Assembly: GCA_902521615.1 (NCBI GenBank)
Contig: CABYSJ010000010.1
Coordinates: 1-56,843 of the forward strand
Source: an uncultured Pelagibacteraceae bacterium
GTDB taxonomy: Bacteria > Pseudomonadota > Alphaproteobacteria > Pelagibacterales > Pelagibacteraceae
Direction: 5' to 3'
DNA length: 56,843 nt
Part shown: positions 1 through 9,750 of the stretch, piece after piece
Layout: the number at the start of each line of letters is the position of its first letter
Position numbering within the stretch: position 1 is the first letter of the stretch
Program-made: the position numbers and the translations under genes
Notes under the pieces: model-generated
Databases searched by the model: none
What the model saw: only the letters and a program-made list of their open reading frames with translations
Told to the model about the DNA's origin: nothing

Positions 1-713
1 CAGGAAAATATAAAAGTATGTCTGAGTGCGCAAAAGCAATTAAACTTTCTGGAGCAGAAATTGTTACAGTTGCCGTAAGAAGGGTGAATATTTCAGATAA
101 AAATAAGCCTTTGCTTATGGATTATATTGATCCAAAAAAAATTACTTATTTACCCAATACTGCTGGATGTTTTAATTCAAAAGAAGCTTTAAGAACTTTG
201 AGATTAGCAAGAGAAATAGGTGGGTGGAAGTTAGTTAAATTAGAAGTTTTAGGAGATAAAAAAAATTTATTTCCCGACATGATTGAAACTTTAAAATCTA
301 CAGAGGTTCTCGCTAAAGAAGGTTTTAAAGTTATGGTTTATTGTAATGATGATCCTCTTATGGCTAAGCGTTTAGAGAATTCAGGTGCTGACGCTATTAT
401 GCCTCTAGCTGCACCAATTGGATCAGGACTCGGCATACAAAACAAAATTAATATTCAAATAATTAGAAAACAAACCAAACTTCCATTAATTATTGATGCT
501 GGTTTAGGTCAAGCTTCAGACGCTACAATTGCAATGGAATTAGGATGTGACGGAGTACTTGTTAACACTGCTATAGCAAAAGCAAAAAAACCATTTGAAA
601 TGGCTCTAGCTTTTAAAAATGCAGTTATTGCAGGAAGACAATCCTTTAAATCTGGAAGAATAGATAAAATTTTGATGGGTAATCCGTCATCTCCATCTAA
701 AGGGATTATTTAG
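1..713 (+). CDS. thiG: Thiazole synthase ThiG, 5' end cut by window edge
   Basis: ThiG builds the thiazole phosphate half of thiamine from deoxyxylulose phosphate, dehydroglycine and ThiS thiocarboxylate. The reading frame is open from base 3, and the residues before the first visible ATG (base 18) read GKYKS, which matches the conserved ThiG N-terminal GTGKYKS segment. The ATG at 18 is therefore internal, and roughly the first 20 residues lie outside the window. The TIM-barrel signature is clear: SGAEIVTVAVRRVN, PNTAGC, the VKLEVLGD strand carrying the Schiff-base lysine, GADAIMPLAAPIGSG, and GLGQASDA near the end. The C-terminus overlaps the convergent RNase gene by 8 bases. Family assignment is firm. 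Confidence 0.93.
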   Translation, partial: GKYKSMSECAKAIKLSGAEIVTVAVRRVNISDKNKPLLMDYIDPKKITYLPNTAGCFNSKEALRTLRLAREIGGWKLVKLEVLGDKKNLFPDMIETLKSTEVLAKEGFKVMVYCNDDPLMAKRLENSGADAIMPLAAPIGSGLGIQNKINIQIIRKQTKLPLIIDAGLGQASDATIAMELGCDGVLVNTAIAKAKKPFEMALAFKNAVIAGRQSFKSGRIDKILMGNPSSPSKGII

Positions 714-2523
714 TTTTTTTATAATATTTTTTTTTCTTATAATTTTTTTTGTTAATTTTTTTATTTTCTTTTGTTTCTGAAATTTTATTTTCCTTATTTT
801 GTATTTCTAAATTTTTTAATTTTTCGTAATATTCTATCAGCTCGATCGTTTTTTTTGATTTATTTTTAATGTCTATAATGTACTCAGGTATAATTAAAGA
901 ATTGTCACTAATAATATCTATTTTCATTTTATTTTTTTTTTCAAAATAGGTTAAGTCATTAACAAAATTTTCTTTAAGGAAATCTGAAATTTTTTTACAA
1001 ACTTTTAATTCAACAAATTTAGCTTTGTTAATTACAGCTTTTAATTCAACAATTTTTAAAAGTTTTTGAGCAAAAGACTCGTCTGTTAATGTAACTTTCC
1101 ATTTAATTGCACTTTCTCTTAGTCTTTGTCTTGACATCTCCAATAGACCAAAATTACTTATTCTTCCAATTTGTATCCTAGCCCTATCTGATCTGCATTT
1201 TTCTTTAAGTTTTCTTTCTACTAACCTCCTATTTCCATAACTCAGCATATCAATAAAATCTATAATGATTAAACCAGACAAATCTCTTATCTTTATTTGT
1301 CTTGCAATTTCTTCTGCAGCTTCAATATTTGTATCTAAAGCAGTGCTTTCAACATTTTTTCCTCTTATTGAACTTCCAGAATTTATATCAATAGAGACTA
1401 AAGCCTCTGTAGGGTTAATAACCAAATATCCTCCAGACTTAAGTTTAATTTCAGAGTCAAATATTTGGTTTAACTTTTGTTCAATATTTTCTTGAATAAA
1501 TAGTGGAATTTTTCCTCTATATTTTTTTACTTTTTTTAGATTTGATGGCATCATAGTTTTCATAAATGATTGAGCTTTTTTGTAACCCTCGTTACCTTCT
1601 ACAATTATACTTTGTGTATTTTCGTCAAACATATCTCTTAAAGTTCTTTTAATTATTTCACTTTCTTGATGAATTAAAGAAGGAGCAATGGAGTTTATTG
1701 CATTTTCTTTTATTTGGCTCCAAGAATTAATTAGAGTTGTTAAATCGCTACTTATTTCATTTTTTGTTTTATTGCTTCCAGCAGTTCTGACAATTAATCC
1801 CATCTCTTTAGGTATTTCAATTTCATTTAAAATTGTTCTTATTTTTTTTCTATCAGCAGGATTAAATATTTTTCTTGAGATACCTCCTCCTTTAGGTGTG
1901 TTTGGCATTAAAACTATATATTTTCCAGCAATTGAAATGAAAGTACTTAATGCAGCACCTTTTTGTCCTCTTTCGTCTTTAACAACTTGTACAAGAATTA
2001 CTTGATTAGGTTTAATTACTTCCTGAATTTTATACCTTTTAAATTTAAATCTATGCTCATTTTTTTTTTCTTTTTCATCAGCTAAATTTTCTTTTTCAGA
2101 AAAATTTTCTTTATTATTTGAATCTTCTTCTTTTTGCTCTTCTGATGTCTTTTCTATAGGATCATTAATTTCTAGTTTTCCTTCAGCAATATTTTCCTCT
2201 TCTTTAGCTTGAACTTCTCTTGAAAGTTCTTCTCTAGCTTTTTCTTCCTCTTCTTTTATTCTCTCTAAATCAGCTTTTGGAATCTGATAATAGTCTGACT
2301 GGATGTCATTAAAAGATAAAAACCCATGCCTCTCTCTTCCAAAATCAATGAAAGCAGCCTGTAAAGATGGTTCAATTCTACTTACTTTTCCTAAATAGAT
2401 ATTATTTTTAATTAAGTTATTTTTTAAACCTTCGTATTCGTAATCTTCAATATTTTCGCCTGATTTAAGAACAACTCTAGTTTCATTAGGATGCGAAGCA
2501 TCAATATATAAATTTTTTTCCAT
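706..2523 (-). CDS. rne: Ribonuclease E/G, short form without scaffold tail
   Basis: This is an endoribonuclease for mRNA decay and rRNA/tRNA processing, 605 residues long. An S1-like RNA-binding domain spans about residues 30-205 and is interrupted by a Glu/Lys-rich insertion at about 85-160. The DNase I-like catalytic core follows, with metal-binding aspartates visible at D379 (in SIDINSGS) and D422/D425 (in IDFIDM). After the SRQRLR motif the usual CPxC zinc-link is not found; the region runs straight into helical sequence. The end is a Lys/Tyr-rich tail instead of a long degradosome scaffold, so the protein lies between RNase G (about 490) and proteobacterial RNase E (900 or more). Start ATG is at 2523, divergent from mrcA. 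RNase E versus G naming is uncertain. Confidence 0.9.
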   Translation of the reverse strand: MEKNLYIDASHPNETRVVLKSGENIEDYEYEGLKNNLIKNNIYLGKVSRIEPSLQAAFIDFGRERHGFLSFNDIQSDYYQIPKADLERIKEEEEKAREELSREVQAKEEENIAEGKLEINDPIEKTSEEQKEEDSNNKENFSEKENLADEKEKKNEHRFKFKRYKIQEVIKPNQVILVQVVKDERGQKGAALSTFISIAGKYIVLMPNTPKGGGISRKIFNPADRKKIRTILNEIEIPKEMGLIVRTAGSNKTKNEISSDLTTLINSWSQIKENAINSIAPSLIHQESEIIKRTLRDMFDENTQSIIVEGNEGYKKAQSFMKTMMPSNLKKVKKYRGKIPLFIQENIEQKLNQIFDSEIKLKSGGYLVINPTEALVSIDINSGSSIRGKNVESTALDTNIEAAEEIARQIKIRDLSGLIIIDFIDMLSYGNRRLVERKLKEKCRSDRARIQIGRISNFGLLEMSRQRLRESAIKWKVTLTDESFAQKLLKIVELKAVINKAKFVELKVCKKISDFLKENFVNDLTYFEKKNKMKIDIISDNSLIIPEYIIDIKNKSKKTIELIEYYEKLKNLEIQNKENKISETKENKKINKKNYKKKKYYKKTK

Positions 2524-2607
2524 AATTTTGTGAATGTTAGTTTCATTAATAATTTAATTTTTAAATTTTGTTTAATTTTCTTGCCATATCTTTAACAAAT
2601 TCCGAGA

Positions 2608-2613
2608 TATAAT
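2608..2613 (+). promoter_or_regulatory. Candidate -10 element for mrcA, near-leaderless
   Basis: A perfect TATAAT lies in the 99-bp divergent rne/mrcA spacer, with its last base 9 bases before the mrcA ATG. Transcription from it would start about three bases before the start codon. No good -35 box sits at 17 bp; TTGCCA at 2581 is too far away (21-bp spacer). It is a candidate only. Confidence 0.4.
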
Positions 2614-2622
2614 GAAATTAAA

Positions 2623-4959
2623 ATGAATAAATTTTTAAGAAATATCTTTATTTTATTTACTTCTTTTATTCTTATATTTGCCATTTTGATAATAAGTATC
2701 TTATGGACTTATTCGAATGATTTACCTGATTATAAATTTCTTAAAAATTACAAACCCCCAGTTTCCAGTAAAGTTTACTCTGGTAATGGTGATTTGGTGG
2801 CAGATTTTTCAAAGGAAAAGAGAGTATTTGTTCCATTTAATTCAATTCCAAAAAACGTAATTAACGCATTTCTATCTGCTGAAGATAAAAATTTTTTTAA
2901 ACATCCAGGTGTTGACGCTAAAGGTGTTATTAGAGCTGTAATAAACAATATTTCAAATATTTTATCGTCTAAAAGGTTGGAGGGAGCATCTACAATTACT
3001 CAACAGGTAGCAAAAAACTTTTTACTAACAAATGAAGTAAGTTTAAATAGGAAAATTAAGGAAGCAATTCTAGCTTTTAGAATTGAGAGGGCTTTATCAA
3101 AAGAAAGAATTCTAGAACTTTATCTAAATCAAATTTATCTTGGAAGCGGAGCATATGGAGTAGCCGCTGCAAGTTTAGAATATTTTGATAAATCTATTAA
3201 AGATTTAAATTACTCAGAGGCTGCGTTATTAGCAGCTTTACCAAAAGCACCTAGTAGATATAATCCTTATAGAGATCTAGATCTTGCAAAATTTAGAAGA
3301 AATTTAGTTTTAAAAAATTTATTAGAAAACAATTATTTAACATTAGAATGGTATGAAAAACTTACAAACGAGGAAATAATTTTAAAAAAAAATAAAAAAG
3401 TTTATTTAGAAGATGCTCAATATTTTATTGAAGATGTGAGAAAGAATGTAATTGAAACCTTCAGCTATGACAAAGTTTACAAGCAAGGTTTTAATATTAA
3501 CACTCCAATAGATTTAAACTTACAAACAATTGCAACAAAATCCCTTCGAGATGGTTTGATAGCATATGATAAAAGAAAAGGATGGAGAGGACCACTTACA
3601 AACAAGATTTATAATTCAGAATGGAAAAAAAATTTAGAAAAATATAAATTAGAAAATTCAACCAATTGGAAATTAGCAATAGTAAAAAAAATAAATAATT
3701 TTTCTGTAGAAATAGAAACAGAAGATAATTTAAAAGGTGTAATAGAATATCAGAGTATTTCTTGGACAAAGAAAGAGTTTAATAAGTTATTAAAACCCGG
3801 TGATGTTATTTATGTTGAAAAAATTAAAGAAAGTATTTTTGACTTAAAACAACTACCAAAGGTAAATGGTGGAATTGTTGTGATGGATCCTTTTACTGGC
3901 AGAATTTTAGCACTAAGTGGTGGTTTTAGTTTTAAGCAAAGCGAGTTTAACAGAGCAACTCAAGCTAAAAGACAACCTGGATCAGCTTTTAAGCCATTTG
4001 TTTATGCAATAGCTTTAGAGAATAATTTTACACCAACATCATTAGTTCTAGATGCACCACTAGTTTTAGAACAGGGAGATGATTTAAAAATGTGGAAACC
4101 AGAAAACTATGGAAAAAAATTTTATGGGCCCTCGACTTTAAGGGTTGGTTTGGAGAAATCTAGAAATTTAATGACAGTAAGAATAGCTCAAAATCTTGGT
4201 GTAGAGAAAATAGTTAATTTTTCAAAAGCATTAAAAATTTATGATAATCCAGAAGAGCTTTTATCTATATCTTTGGGATCTGCTGAAACTACATTATTAA
4301 AACTTACTTCAGCTTATTCAGTTTTTGTTAATGGAGGAAAATTTGTTGAACCAATATTGATAGATAGAATTCAAGACAGCGAAGGGAAAACCATCTTTAA
4401 TAATGATAAAAGAAAATGTATTAATTGTGATCAGATTTCTTATTTAACCAGCGATTATCCAGAAATTAAAAATAATTATATGCAAATTTTTTCTCCGGAA
4501 ACAGCTTTTCAAATGACATCAATATTAGAAGGAGTTGTTCAAAGAGGTACAGCTAAAAAATTAAAAGACTTAAACTTAAATATTGCAGGTAAAACCGGAA
4601 CAACAAATAAAAATACAGATACCTGGTTTATTGGTTTTACTTCAAATGTACTAGTTGGTGTTTATGTTGGTTCAGATAACCCAACTCCATTAGGAAAATA
4701 TGAAACAGGATCTAAAACTGCTTTGCCAATATTCAAAAGTTTTATAAGTGATTCTGTCAATAAATATGAAGCAAGACCTTTTAAAGCTGCTAAAGGGACA
4801 GTAATGATGGTTGTTGATCCACTGACAGGACAAAAAGCAAAATTTAACTCAAAAAATACTATTATTGAGGTTTTTAAAAAAGAAAATATAGTTGATGGAA
4901 AAGTACTTTATACAAATTCAGATAGATTAGATTTAAATAATATATTAAAGTTTTACTAA
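2623..4959 (+). CDS. mrcA: Penicillin-binding protein 1A (bifunctional)
   Basis: Class A PBP that polymerises and cross-links peptidoglycan at the periplasmic face of the inner membrane. A short cytoplasmic start and one membrane anchor occupy residues 5-27. The glycosyltransferase (GT51) domain follows, with the SAEDKNFFKHPGVD catalytic-Glu motif and the EGASTITQQVAKN motif. The transpeptidase domain shows the serine motif SAFK (in RQPGSAFKPFVYA), SRN (in EKSRNLM) and KTG (in AGKTGTTNKNTDTWFIGF). At 778 residues it is near full length for the family. Its stop codon overlaps the prfB start as TAATG, suggesting coupled translation. Confidence 0.95.
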   Translation: MNKFLRNIFILFTSFILIFAILIISILWTYSNDLPDYKFLKNYKPPVSSKVYSGNGDLVADFSKEKRVFVPFNSIPKNVINAFLSAEDKNFFKHPGVDAKGVIRAVINNISNILSSKRLEGASTITQQVAKNFLLTNEVSLNRKIKEAILAFRIERALSKERILELYLNQIYLGSGAYGVAAASLEYFDKSIKDLNYSEAALLAALPKAPSRYNPYRDLDLAKFRRNLVLKNLLENNYLTLEWYEKLTNEEIILKKNKKVYLEDAQYFIEDVRKNVIETFSYDKVYKQGFNINTPIDLNLQTIATKSLRDGLIAYDKRKGWRGPLTNKIYNSEWKKNLEKYKLENSTNWKLAIVKKINNFSVEIETEDNLKGVIEYQSISWTKKEFNKLLKPGDVIYVEKIKESIFDLKQLPKVNGGIVVMDPFTGRILALSGGFSFKQSEFNRATQAKRQPGSAFKPFVYAIALENNFTPTSLVLDAPLVLEQGDDLKMWKPENYGKKFYGPSTLRVGLEKSRNLMTVRIAQNLGVEKIVNFSKALKIYDNPEELLSISLGSAETTLLKLTSAYSVFVNGGKFVEPILIDRIQDSEGKTIFNNDKRKCINCDQISYLTSDYPEIKNNYMQIFSPETAFQMTSILEGVVQRGTAKKLKDLNLNIAGKTGTTNKNTDTWFIGFTSNVLVGVYVGSDNPTPLGKYETGSKTALPIFKSFISDSVNKYEARPFKAAKGTVMMVVDPLTGQKAKFNSKNTIIEVFKKENIVDGKVLYTNSDRLDLNNILKFY

Positions 4960-6060
4960 TGGATAATAATTATCAAAATTTTAAAGAAGAAGTTGAAAAA
5001 ATAAATCAAAAAATACAGGAGTATCTTTGAAAAAAATAATATCTATTCAAAACTGCAATCTTTAAATTCACAAATGCTGAGTGCCGATTTTTGGCAAGAT
5101 AAAAATAATTCTCAAAGAGTAATCAAAGAAAAGAAATTTTATGAAGATTTAACTAATTCTTTAAATAATAATGTTGAAAAACTGAAAGATTTAGATGACC
5201 TGAATCAACTGGCGCTTGAAGAAGAAAATTTACAAGTTCAAAAAGAAGTTCTCCAAAATATTAAAGACTTAAGAAGTGAAGTTAAAAAAAATGAAATTAA
5301 ATGTTTTTTATCTAATGAAGCGGATCCTTTAAATTGCTACATAGAAATACATGCTGGAGCTGGAGGCACAGAAAGTCAAGATTGGGCTGATATGCTGAGA
5401 AGAATGTATTTAAAATGGTCTGATAAAAAAAATTTTAAATCAAGTTTAATTAGTGAACATAGAGGCGACGAGGCTGGGATAAAGTCTGCAACAATAAAAA
5501 TAGATGGTGACTATGTTTTTGGATGGTTAAAAAAAGAGTCGGGAATACATAGATTAGTTAGAATATCTCCATTTGACTCCGGAGCAAGAAGACACACCAG
5601 TTTTGCAAGTGTATGGATTTATCCAGTTGTAGATGAAAATATAAATATAGAAATTTTAGAAAAAGATTTAAGAATAGACACCTATCGTTCAAGTGGAGCG
5701 GGTGGGCAGCACGTTAATACTACTGATAGCGCAGTTAGAATAACACACATTCCATCAAAAATTGTTGTCCAATGTCAAAATGAAAGATCTCAACATAAAA
5801 ATAAAGAAACATGCATGAATATGTTGAGAGCAAGATTATATGATTATGAAATTAAAAAAAGGGATGAAGAAACTCAAAACGTTGAAAGTTCTAAATCAGA
5901 AATAGGGTGGGGCCATCAAATTAGATCATATGTTCTTCAACCCTACAGACTTGTAAAAGATAATAGAACAAGTTTTGAAAGCGCTAGTCCAGATAAAGTA
6001 TTAGATGGAGACCTTGATGAATTTTTGGAACAATCACTTTATAAATTAAATGAAAAATAA
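4959..6060 (+). CDS. prfB: Peptide chain release factor 2, expressed by programmed +1 frameshift
   Basis: RF2 terminates translation at UGA and UAA. The gene starts at the ATG overlapping the mrcA stop and encodes 23 residues ending in QEYL. It then meets an in-frame TGA at 5028-5030. A +1 shift on the CTT codon continues as EKNNIYSKLQ and runs to 6060, giving about 366 residues, the usual RF2 length. The long downstream frame carries the GGQ motif (SSGAGGQHVNTTDSAVR) for peptidyl-tRNA hydrolysis. The stop-recognition SPF tripeptide of RF2 is present in RISPFDSGARRHTSF. Reading only from the ATG at 5074 would lose part of domain 1. The 3' end overlaps the next gene by 11 bases. Confidence 0.96.
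5017..5030 (+). promoter_or_regulatory. prfB autoregulatory +1 frameshift site
   Basis: A Shine-Dalgarno-like AGGAG (5017-5021) stands three bases before the slippery CTT codon (5025-5027) and the in-frame TGA (5028-5030). The layout and spacing match the classical RF2 frameshift site, where low RF2 lets the ribosome pause at UGA and slip forward. The following base is A rather than the C that is typical in E. coli. Confidence 0.93.
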
Positions 6061-8479
6061 TATTTTAAAATATTTTATTCTACTTCTATCAGTGTTAGTT
6101 ATTTCGATAGTCTACCTCAGTACTATAGGTATAGAGACAGATAAATTTAATGATCAAATTAAAAAAAGAATTTCACCAATAAATAAAAAGATAGATATAG
6201 ATTTAAAAAAAATTAAATTTACTCTAGATCCTTTTAAACTAAAAATTTATGCAAAAACAATTGGTACTACATTATATTTTGCAAAAAGACCTTTAGCATT
6301 AGAAAGCATTAAAACGCAAGTTTTGCTCAGTTCTTTAATTAAAAATAAGATTTCATCATCAAATATAGAGGTAAAAACTAAGTCTATATTATTAAATGAT
6401 TTAATTAAATTTATACGTACAACAACTAACAAACCTGAATTATTTATATTAGAAAAAATTATAAAAAAAGGTCATGTAATTATAGATCTCAGCTTGAATA
6501 TTGATGAAAATGGTAAACTTAAAAATGATTATATCATTGAAGGTTTAATAAAAGATGCAAGTATTAATTTTTTAGACAGGGCTAATTTTAAAAATATAAA
6601 TTTTAATTTCAATTTACAAAAAGATAATTATCATTTTGATGAAATAAATTTTAAAGCAGAAGAAGTAAATTTTATTTCAAATAAACTGAACGTAAAAAAG
6701 AAAAAAAATAGCTTTTTAGTTGATGCTATTGTTAAAAACGATCAATCAAGTTTAAATTTAAGTATATTAAAATTATTAAATTTAAGTTTTGAAAATATAA
6801 TTGTTGATGATGCTAAATTTAAAACAAATAATGAATTTTCATTAGAAATAGATGAAAAATTTAAAGTTAAAAATATTATTTTAAATTCTGATATAAATAT
6901 TTCTCAGCTAAAATATAAAAATTTAAAAATAATTAATAAATATTTTCCAGAAGTTGATGATCTAATTTTATTCGATAATCATAAATTAAATTTAAATTAT
7001 AAGGACAAAAATTTATCAATTAATGGTGAAGGACAAATTCAGTTAAATACCGAAGAAGTAGATGAAATTAGCTATTTTATAAATAGAAAAGATAAGAATT
7101 TAAGTATAGTTTCAGAATTATTTTTAAAAAATATAGTTTTAAAGCAGCAAGATTTTTTAAAAATTTTTTTCCCTCAAACAAATGAAAATATAAATTTTAA
7201 TAATCAAAAATTAAAAATTAATTTTAAAAATAATAATCTAACTTTTTCAGGTTCTGGAAAATTTAAAATCGATAAAGATTTTGAAGAAGTTGATTATTTT
7301 ATTGAGAAAAATAAAAATAAAATAAGTTTTAATACTAATTTAAATGTAAAAAATACAAAATTTAAAATTGATAATATTAATTATAAAAAAAAAAATAAAA
7401 GTAAAATGAAACTTCAAATTAATGGAGAAATTAAAAACAATAAAAATCTTAATATAAATACCTTTATCCTTAATGAAGAAAATAATACCATTAAAATTAA
7501 GAATTTATTTCTTAACGGTTTAAATCAAATAATAAAAATTGATCAAGCAAATTTAAATTATTTAGATACAGAAAACAAAAAAAATAATTACAATATAAAA
7601 AATGTAGAAGGCCAAAATTATTACATTAATGGCACCTCATTTAATGCAAATTCTTTAATTTCGAATTTACTAGATGCAAATGACAAAAAAGAAAACAATC
7701 TTTTTGAAAATAATGTAAATATGGACCTAAATTTAAAGGAAGTTTACTTTGATGAAATACACTTTGTTAAGGATTTAAATGGAAAGATTAAAATTATTAA
7801 TAATGAAGTAGAAGAAGCAGATATTTTGGCCTTTTATAATAATTCGCAAAACATAAAATTTACAATTAGAACAAATGATCAAGGTCAAAAAATTACCACC
7901 CTTTTCTCATCCAAGGCAAAACCCCTAGTAGATAGATATAAATTCATTAAAGGATTTAAAGATGATAGAGAAGGATATTTAGACTTTTATTCTTTAAAAA
8001 AAGATGGAGTTTCAACTTCTAAATTGGTAATTGATAATTTTAAAGTTAAAGAAATTCCAGCACTAGCCAAGTTGTTAGCTCTTGCATCTCTTCAAGGAAT
8101 AGCAGACTTACTTACAGGAGAAGGTATTAGATTTACAGATTTTGAAATGAATTTTACTAATCAAGATAAAAATATGGAAATTCAAGAATTATACGCTATT
8201 GGGCCAGCAATATCTATTTTATTAGAAGGATACATTGAGGAAGGTAAATTAATCAGTTTAAGAGGAACCTTGGTTCCAGCGACAACAATTAATAGATCTA
8301 TTGCTTCAATACCTTTACTTGGAGATCTATTGATTGGAAAGAAAGTTGGCGATGGCGTTTTTGGAGTTAGCTTTAAAATTAAAGGCCCCCCTAAAGATTT
8401 AGAAACTACTGTAAATCCTATAAAAACTCTAACACCTAGATTTATTACTAGAACTTTAGAAAAAATTAAAAAAAATTAA
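6050..8479 (+). CDS. AsmA/YhdP-like envelope protein
   Basis: This 809-residue protein has one N-terminal membrane segment (about residues 7-25) and a long, beta-rich, Lys/Asn-rich periplasmic region. A conserved C-terminal part (about 640-800) contains LASLQGIADLLTGEGIRFTDFEMNF and GPAISILLEGYIEEG, typical of the AsmA-like/DUF3971 C-terminal domain. Members of this family are inner-membrane-anchored bridge-like proteins linked to phospholipid transport to the outer membrane. Two similar blocks of about 70 residues occur at about 308-375 and 383-450. The ATG overlaps the prfB stop and the 3' end overlaps the convergent tyrS. Exact subfamily is uncertain. Confidence 0.75.
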   Translation: MKNNILKYFILLLSVLVISIVYLSTIGIETDKFNDQIKKRISPINKKIDIDLKKIKFTLDPFKLKIYAKTIGTTLYFAKRPLALESIKTQVLLSSLIKNKISSSNIEVKTKSILLNDLIKFIRTTTNKPELFILEKIIKKGHVIIDLSLNIDENGKLKNDYIIEGLIKDASINFLDRANFKNINFNFNLQKDNYHFDEINFKAEEVNFISNKLNVKKKKNSFLVDAIVKNDQSSLNLSILKLLNLSFENIIVDDAKFKTNNEFSLEIDEKFKVKNIILNSDINISQLKYKNLKIINKYFPEVDDLILFDNHKLNLNYKDKNLSINGEGQIQLNTEEVDEISYFINRKDKNLSIVSELFLKNIVLKQQDFLKIFFPQTNENINFNNQKLKINFKNNNLTFSGSGKFKIDKDFEEVDYFIEKNKNKISFNTNLNVKNTKFKIDNINYKKKNKSKMKLQINGEIKNNKNLNINTFILNEENNTIKIKNLFLNGLNQIIKIDQANLNYLDTENKKNNYNIKNVEGQNYYINGTSFNANSLISNLLDANDKKENNLFENNVNMDLNLKEVYFDEIHFVKDLNGKIKIINNEVEEADILAFYNNSQNIKFTIRTNDQGQKITTLFSSKAKPLVDRYKFIKGFKDDREGYLDFYSLKKDGVSTSKLVIDNFKVKEIPALAKLLALASLQGIADLLTGEGIRFTDFEMNFTNQDKNMEIQELYAIGPAISILLEGYIEEGKLISLRGTLVPATTINRSIASIPLLGDLLIGKKVGDGVFGVSFKIKGPPKDLETTVNPIKTLTPRFITRTLEKIKKN

Positions 8480-9705
8480 TTTAATTCTATTTTAATATGT
8501 CTTTTTTTTCCAAGTGAAAGTTTAAGATAATTATCTTTAAACAAATTTTTTTTGATTTCGAATTTTTCATCTGAAATAACATCGTCATTAATTTTTACCG
8601 CATTCCCTTTTAAAAGTCTTCTGATTTCGCTTTTCGAGTTTTCTAGTTTAGATAATAAAACAAGGTCTACTATATTTATTTTTTCTTCAATTTTACTTGA
8701 TAGAATATTAACTTTAGGTATGTTGGAACCCAGAGTGTTTCCGGAGAATGCTTCTTTTGCCGCTTGCTCAGAATTTTTTGCTGCTTCCTTTCCATGTAAC
8801 ATTTCTGTGGTTTTATTAGCAAGTAGTATTTTTAATTCATTTATATCTTTATTTTTAATTTTTTCTATTTCTTTAATTTCAATTTCAGTAAACATTTTTA
8901 AAAATTTAATTACATCTCTATCATCTATGTTTCTCCAAAATTGCCAATAATCATAAGCTGATAAGTATTTTTCGTCTAACCAAATAGCCCCACTTTCAGT
9001 TTTTCCCATTTTAGCACCAGTTGCTAGTGTAATTAATGGAGTTGTTAAACCATAGGTTTGATTATTAGAATATCTTTTAATCAACTCAACACCATTAACT
9101 ATGTTTCCCCATTGATCAGAACCTCCGATTTGTAAGACACAATTTTCTTTCTTATTTAATTCAAGAAAATCATATGCTTGTAAAATCATATAATTAAACT
9201 CCATATAGCTTAGAGATTGCTCTCTATCTAATCTAAGTTTTACACTATCGAATGTTAGCATTCTATTTATCGTAAAATGTTTTCCGATATCTCTCAAAAA
9301 TGAAATATAATTTAAATCTTTAAGCCAAGTATAGTTGTTTACAAATATTGGCTTTGTATTTGGATCATCATTATCTAAAAATTTTTTTAAAATATTTTTG
9401 ATATTTTTAATATTTTTTTCAATCTCATTTTCACTTAAAATTTTTCTAGTTTTATCTTTACCAGATGGATCCCCAATTCTTGTAGTTCCTCCACCAAGTA
9501 AAACTATTGGTCGATGTCCATTTTTTTGAAGTAGTCGTAAACACATTATTTGCAGTAAGCTGCCCACATGTAAGCTTTCAGCTGTACAATCAAAACCTAT
9601 ATAACCTTTTATCTTTTCTTCATCTAATTGTTTAGATAGTTCATATTCACTTGTGCATTGATAGAAAAAACCTCTATCTTTAAATTCTTTTAAAAATTTA
9701 TTCAT
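8476..9705 (-). CDS. tyrS: Tyrosyl-tRNA synthetase
   Basis: Charges tRNA-Tyr with tyrosine. The class I Rossmann core is visible at the N-terminus (YIGFDCTAESLHVGSLLQIM), where HVGS is the HIGH-equivalent motif. The tyrosine pocket segment QIGGSDQWGNIVNG follows, and KMGKTESG is the KMSKS-equivalent loop. An S4-like RNA-binding domain closes the protein (about residues 345-405, SEIRRLLKGNAVKIN). At 409 residues it has normal bacterial TyrRS length. Start ATG at 9705 is divergent from anmK with a 45-bp spacer, and the 3' end overlaps the AsmA-like gene by 4 bases. Confidence 0.97.
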   Translation of the reverse strand: MNKFLKEFKDRGFFYQCTSEYELSKQLDEEKIKGYIGFDCTAESLHVGSLLQIMCLRLLQKNGHRPIVLLGGGTTRIGDPSGKDKTRKILSENEIEKNIKNIKNILKKFLDNDDPNTKPIFVNNYTWLKDLNYISFLRDIGKHFTINRMLTFDSVKLRLDREQSLSYMEFNYMILQAYDFLELNKKENCVLQIGGSDQWGNIVNGVELIKRYSNNQTYGLTTPLITLATGAKMGKTESGAIWLDEKYLSAYDYWQFWRNIDDRDVIKFLKMFTEIEIKEIEKIKNKDINELKILLANKTTEMLHGKEAAKNSEQAAKEAFSGNTLGSNIPKVNILSSKIEEKINIVDLVLLSKLENSKSEIRRLLKGNAVKINDDVISDEKFEIKKNLFKDNYLKLSLGKKRHIKIELN

Positions 9706-9750
9706 AAGTTTATAGTTACAATATACAAATTTTTTTTAAAAAACATATCA

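Noticed and set aside
1265..2005. Open frames on the plus strand opposite the RNase gene
   Set aside because: They are antisense shadows of a clearly conserved coding region and show no family features. The same holds for other antisense frames opposite tyrS, sufC, the PanB-like gene, the binding-protein gene and others.
4959..5030. Short 23-codon frame before prfB, or prfB as a frameshifted pseudogene
   Set aside because: The AGGAG-CTT-TGA layout is the known programmed frameshift signal and the joined protein has normal RF2 length.
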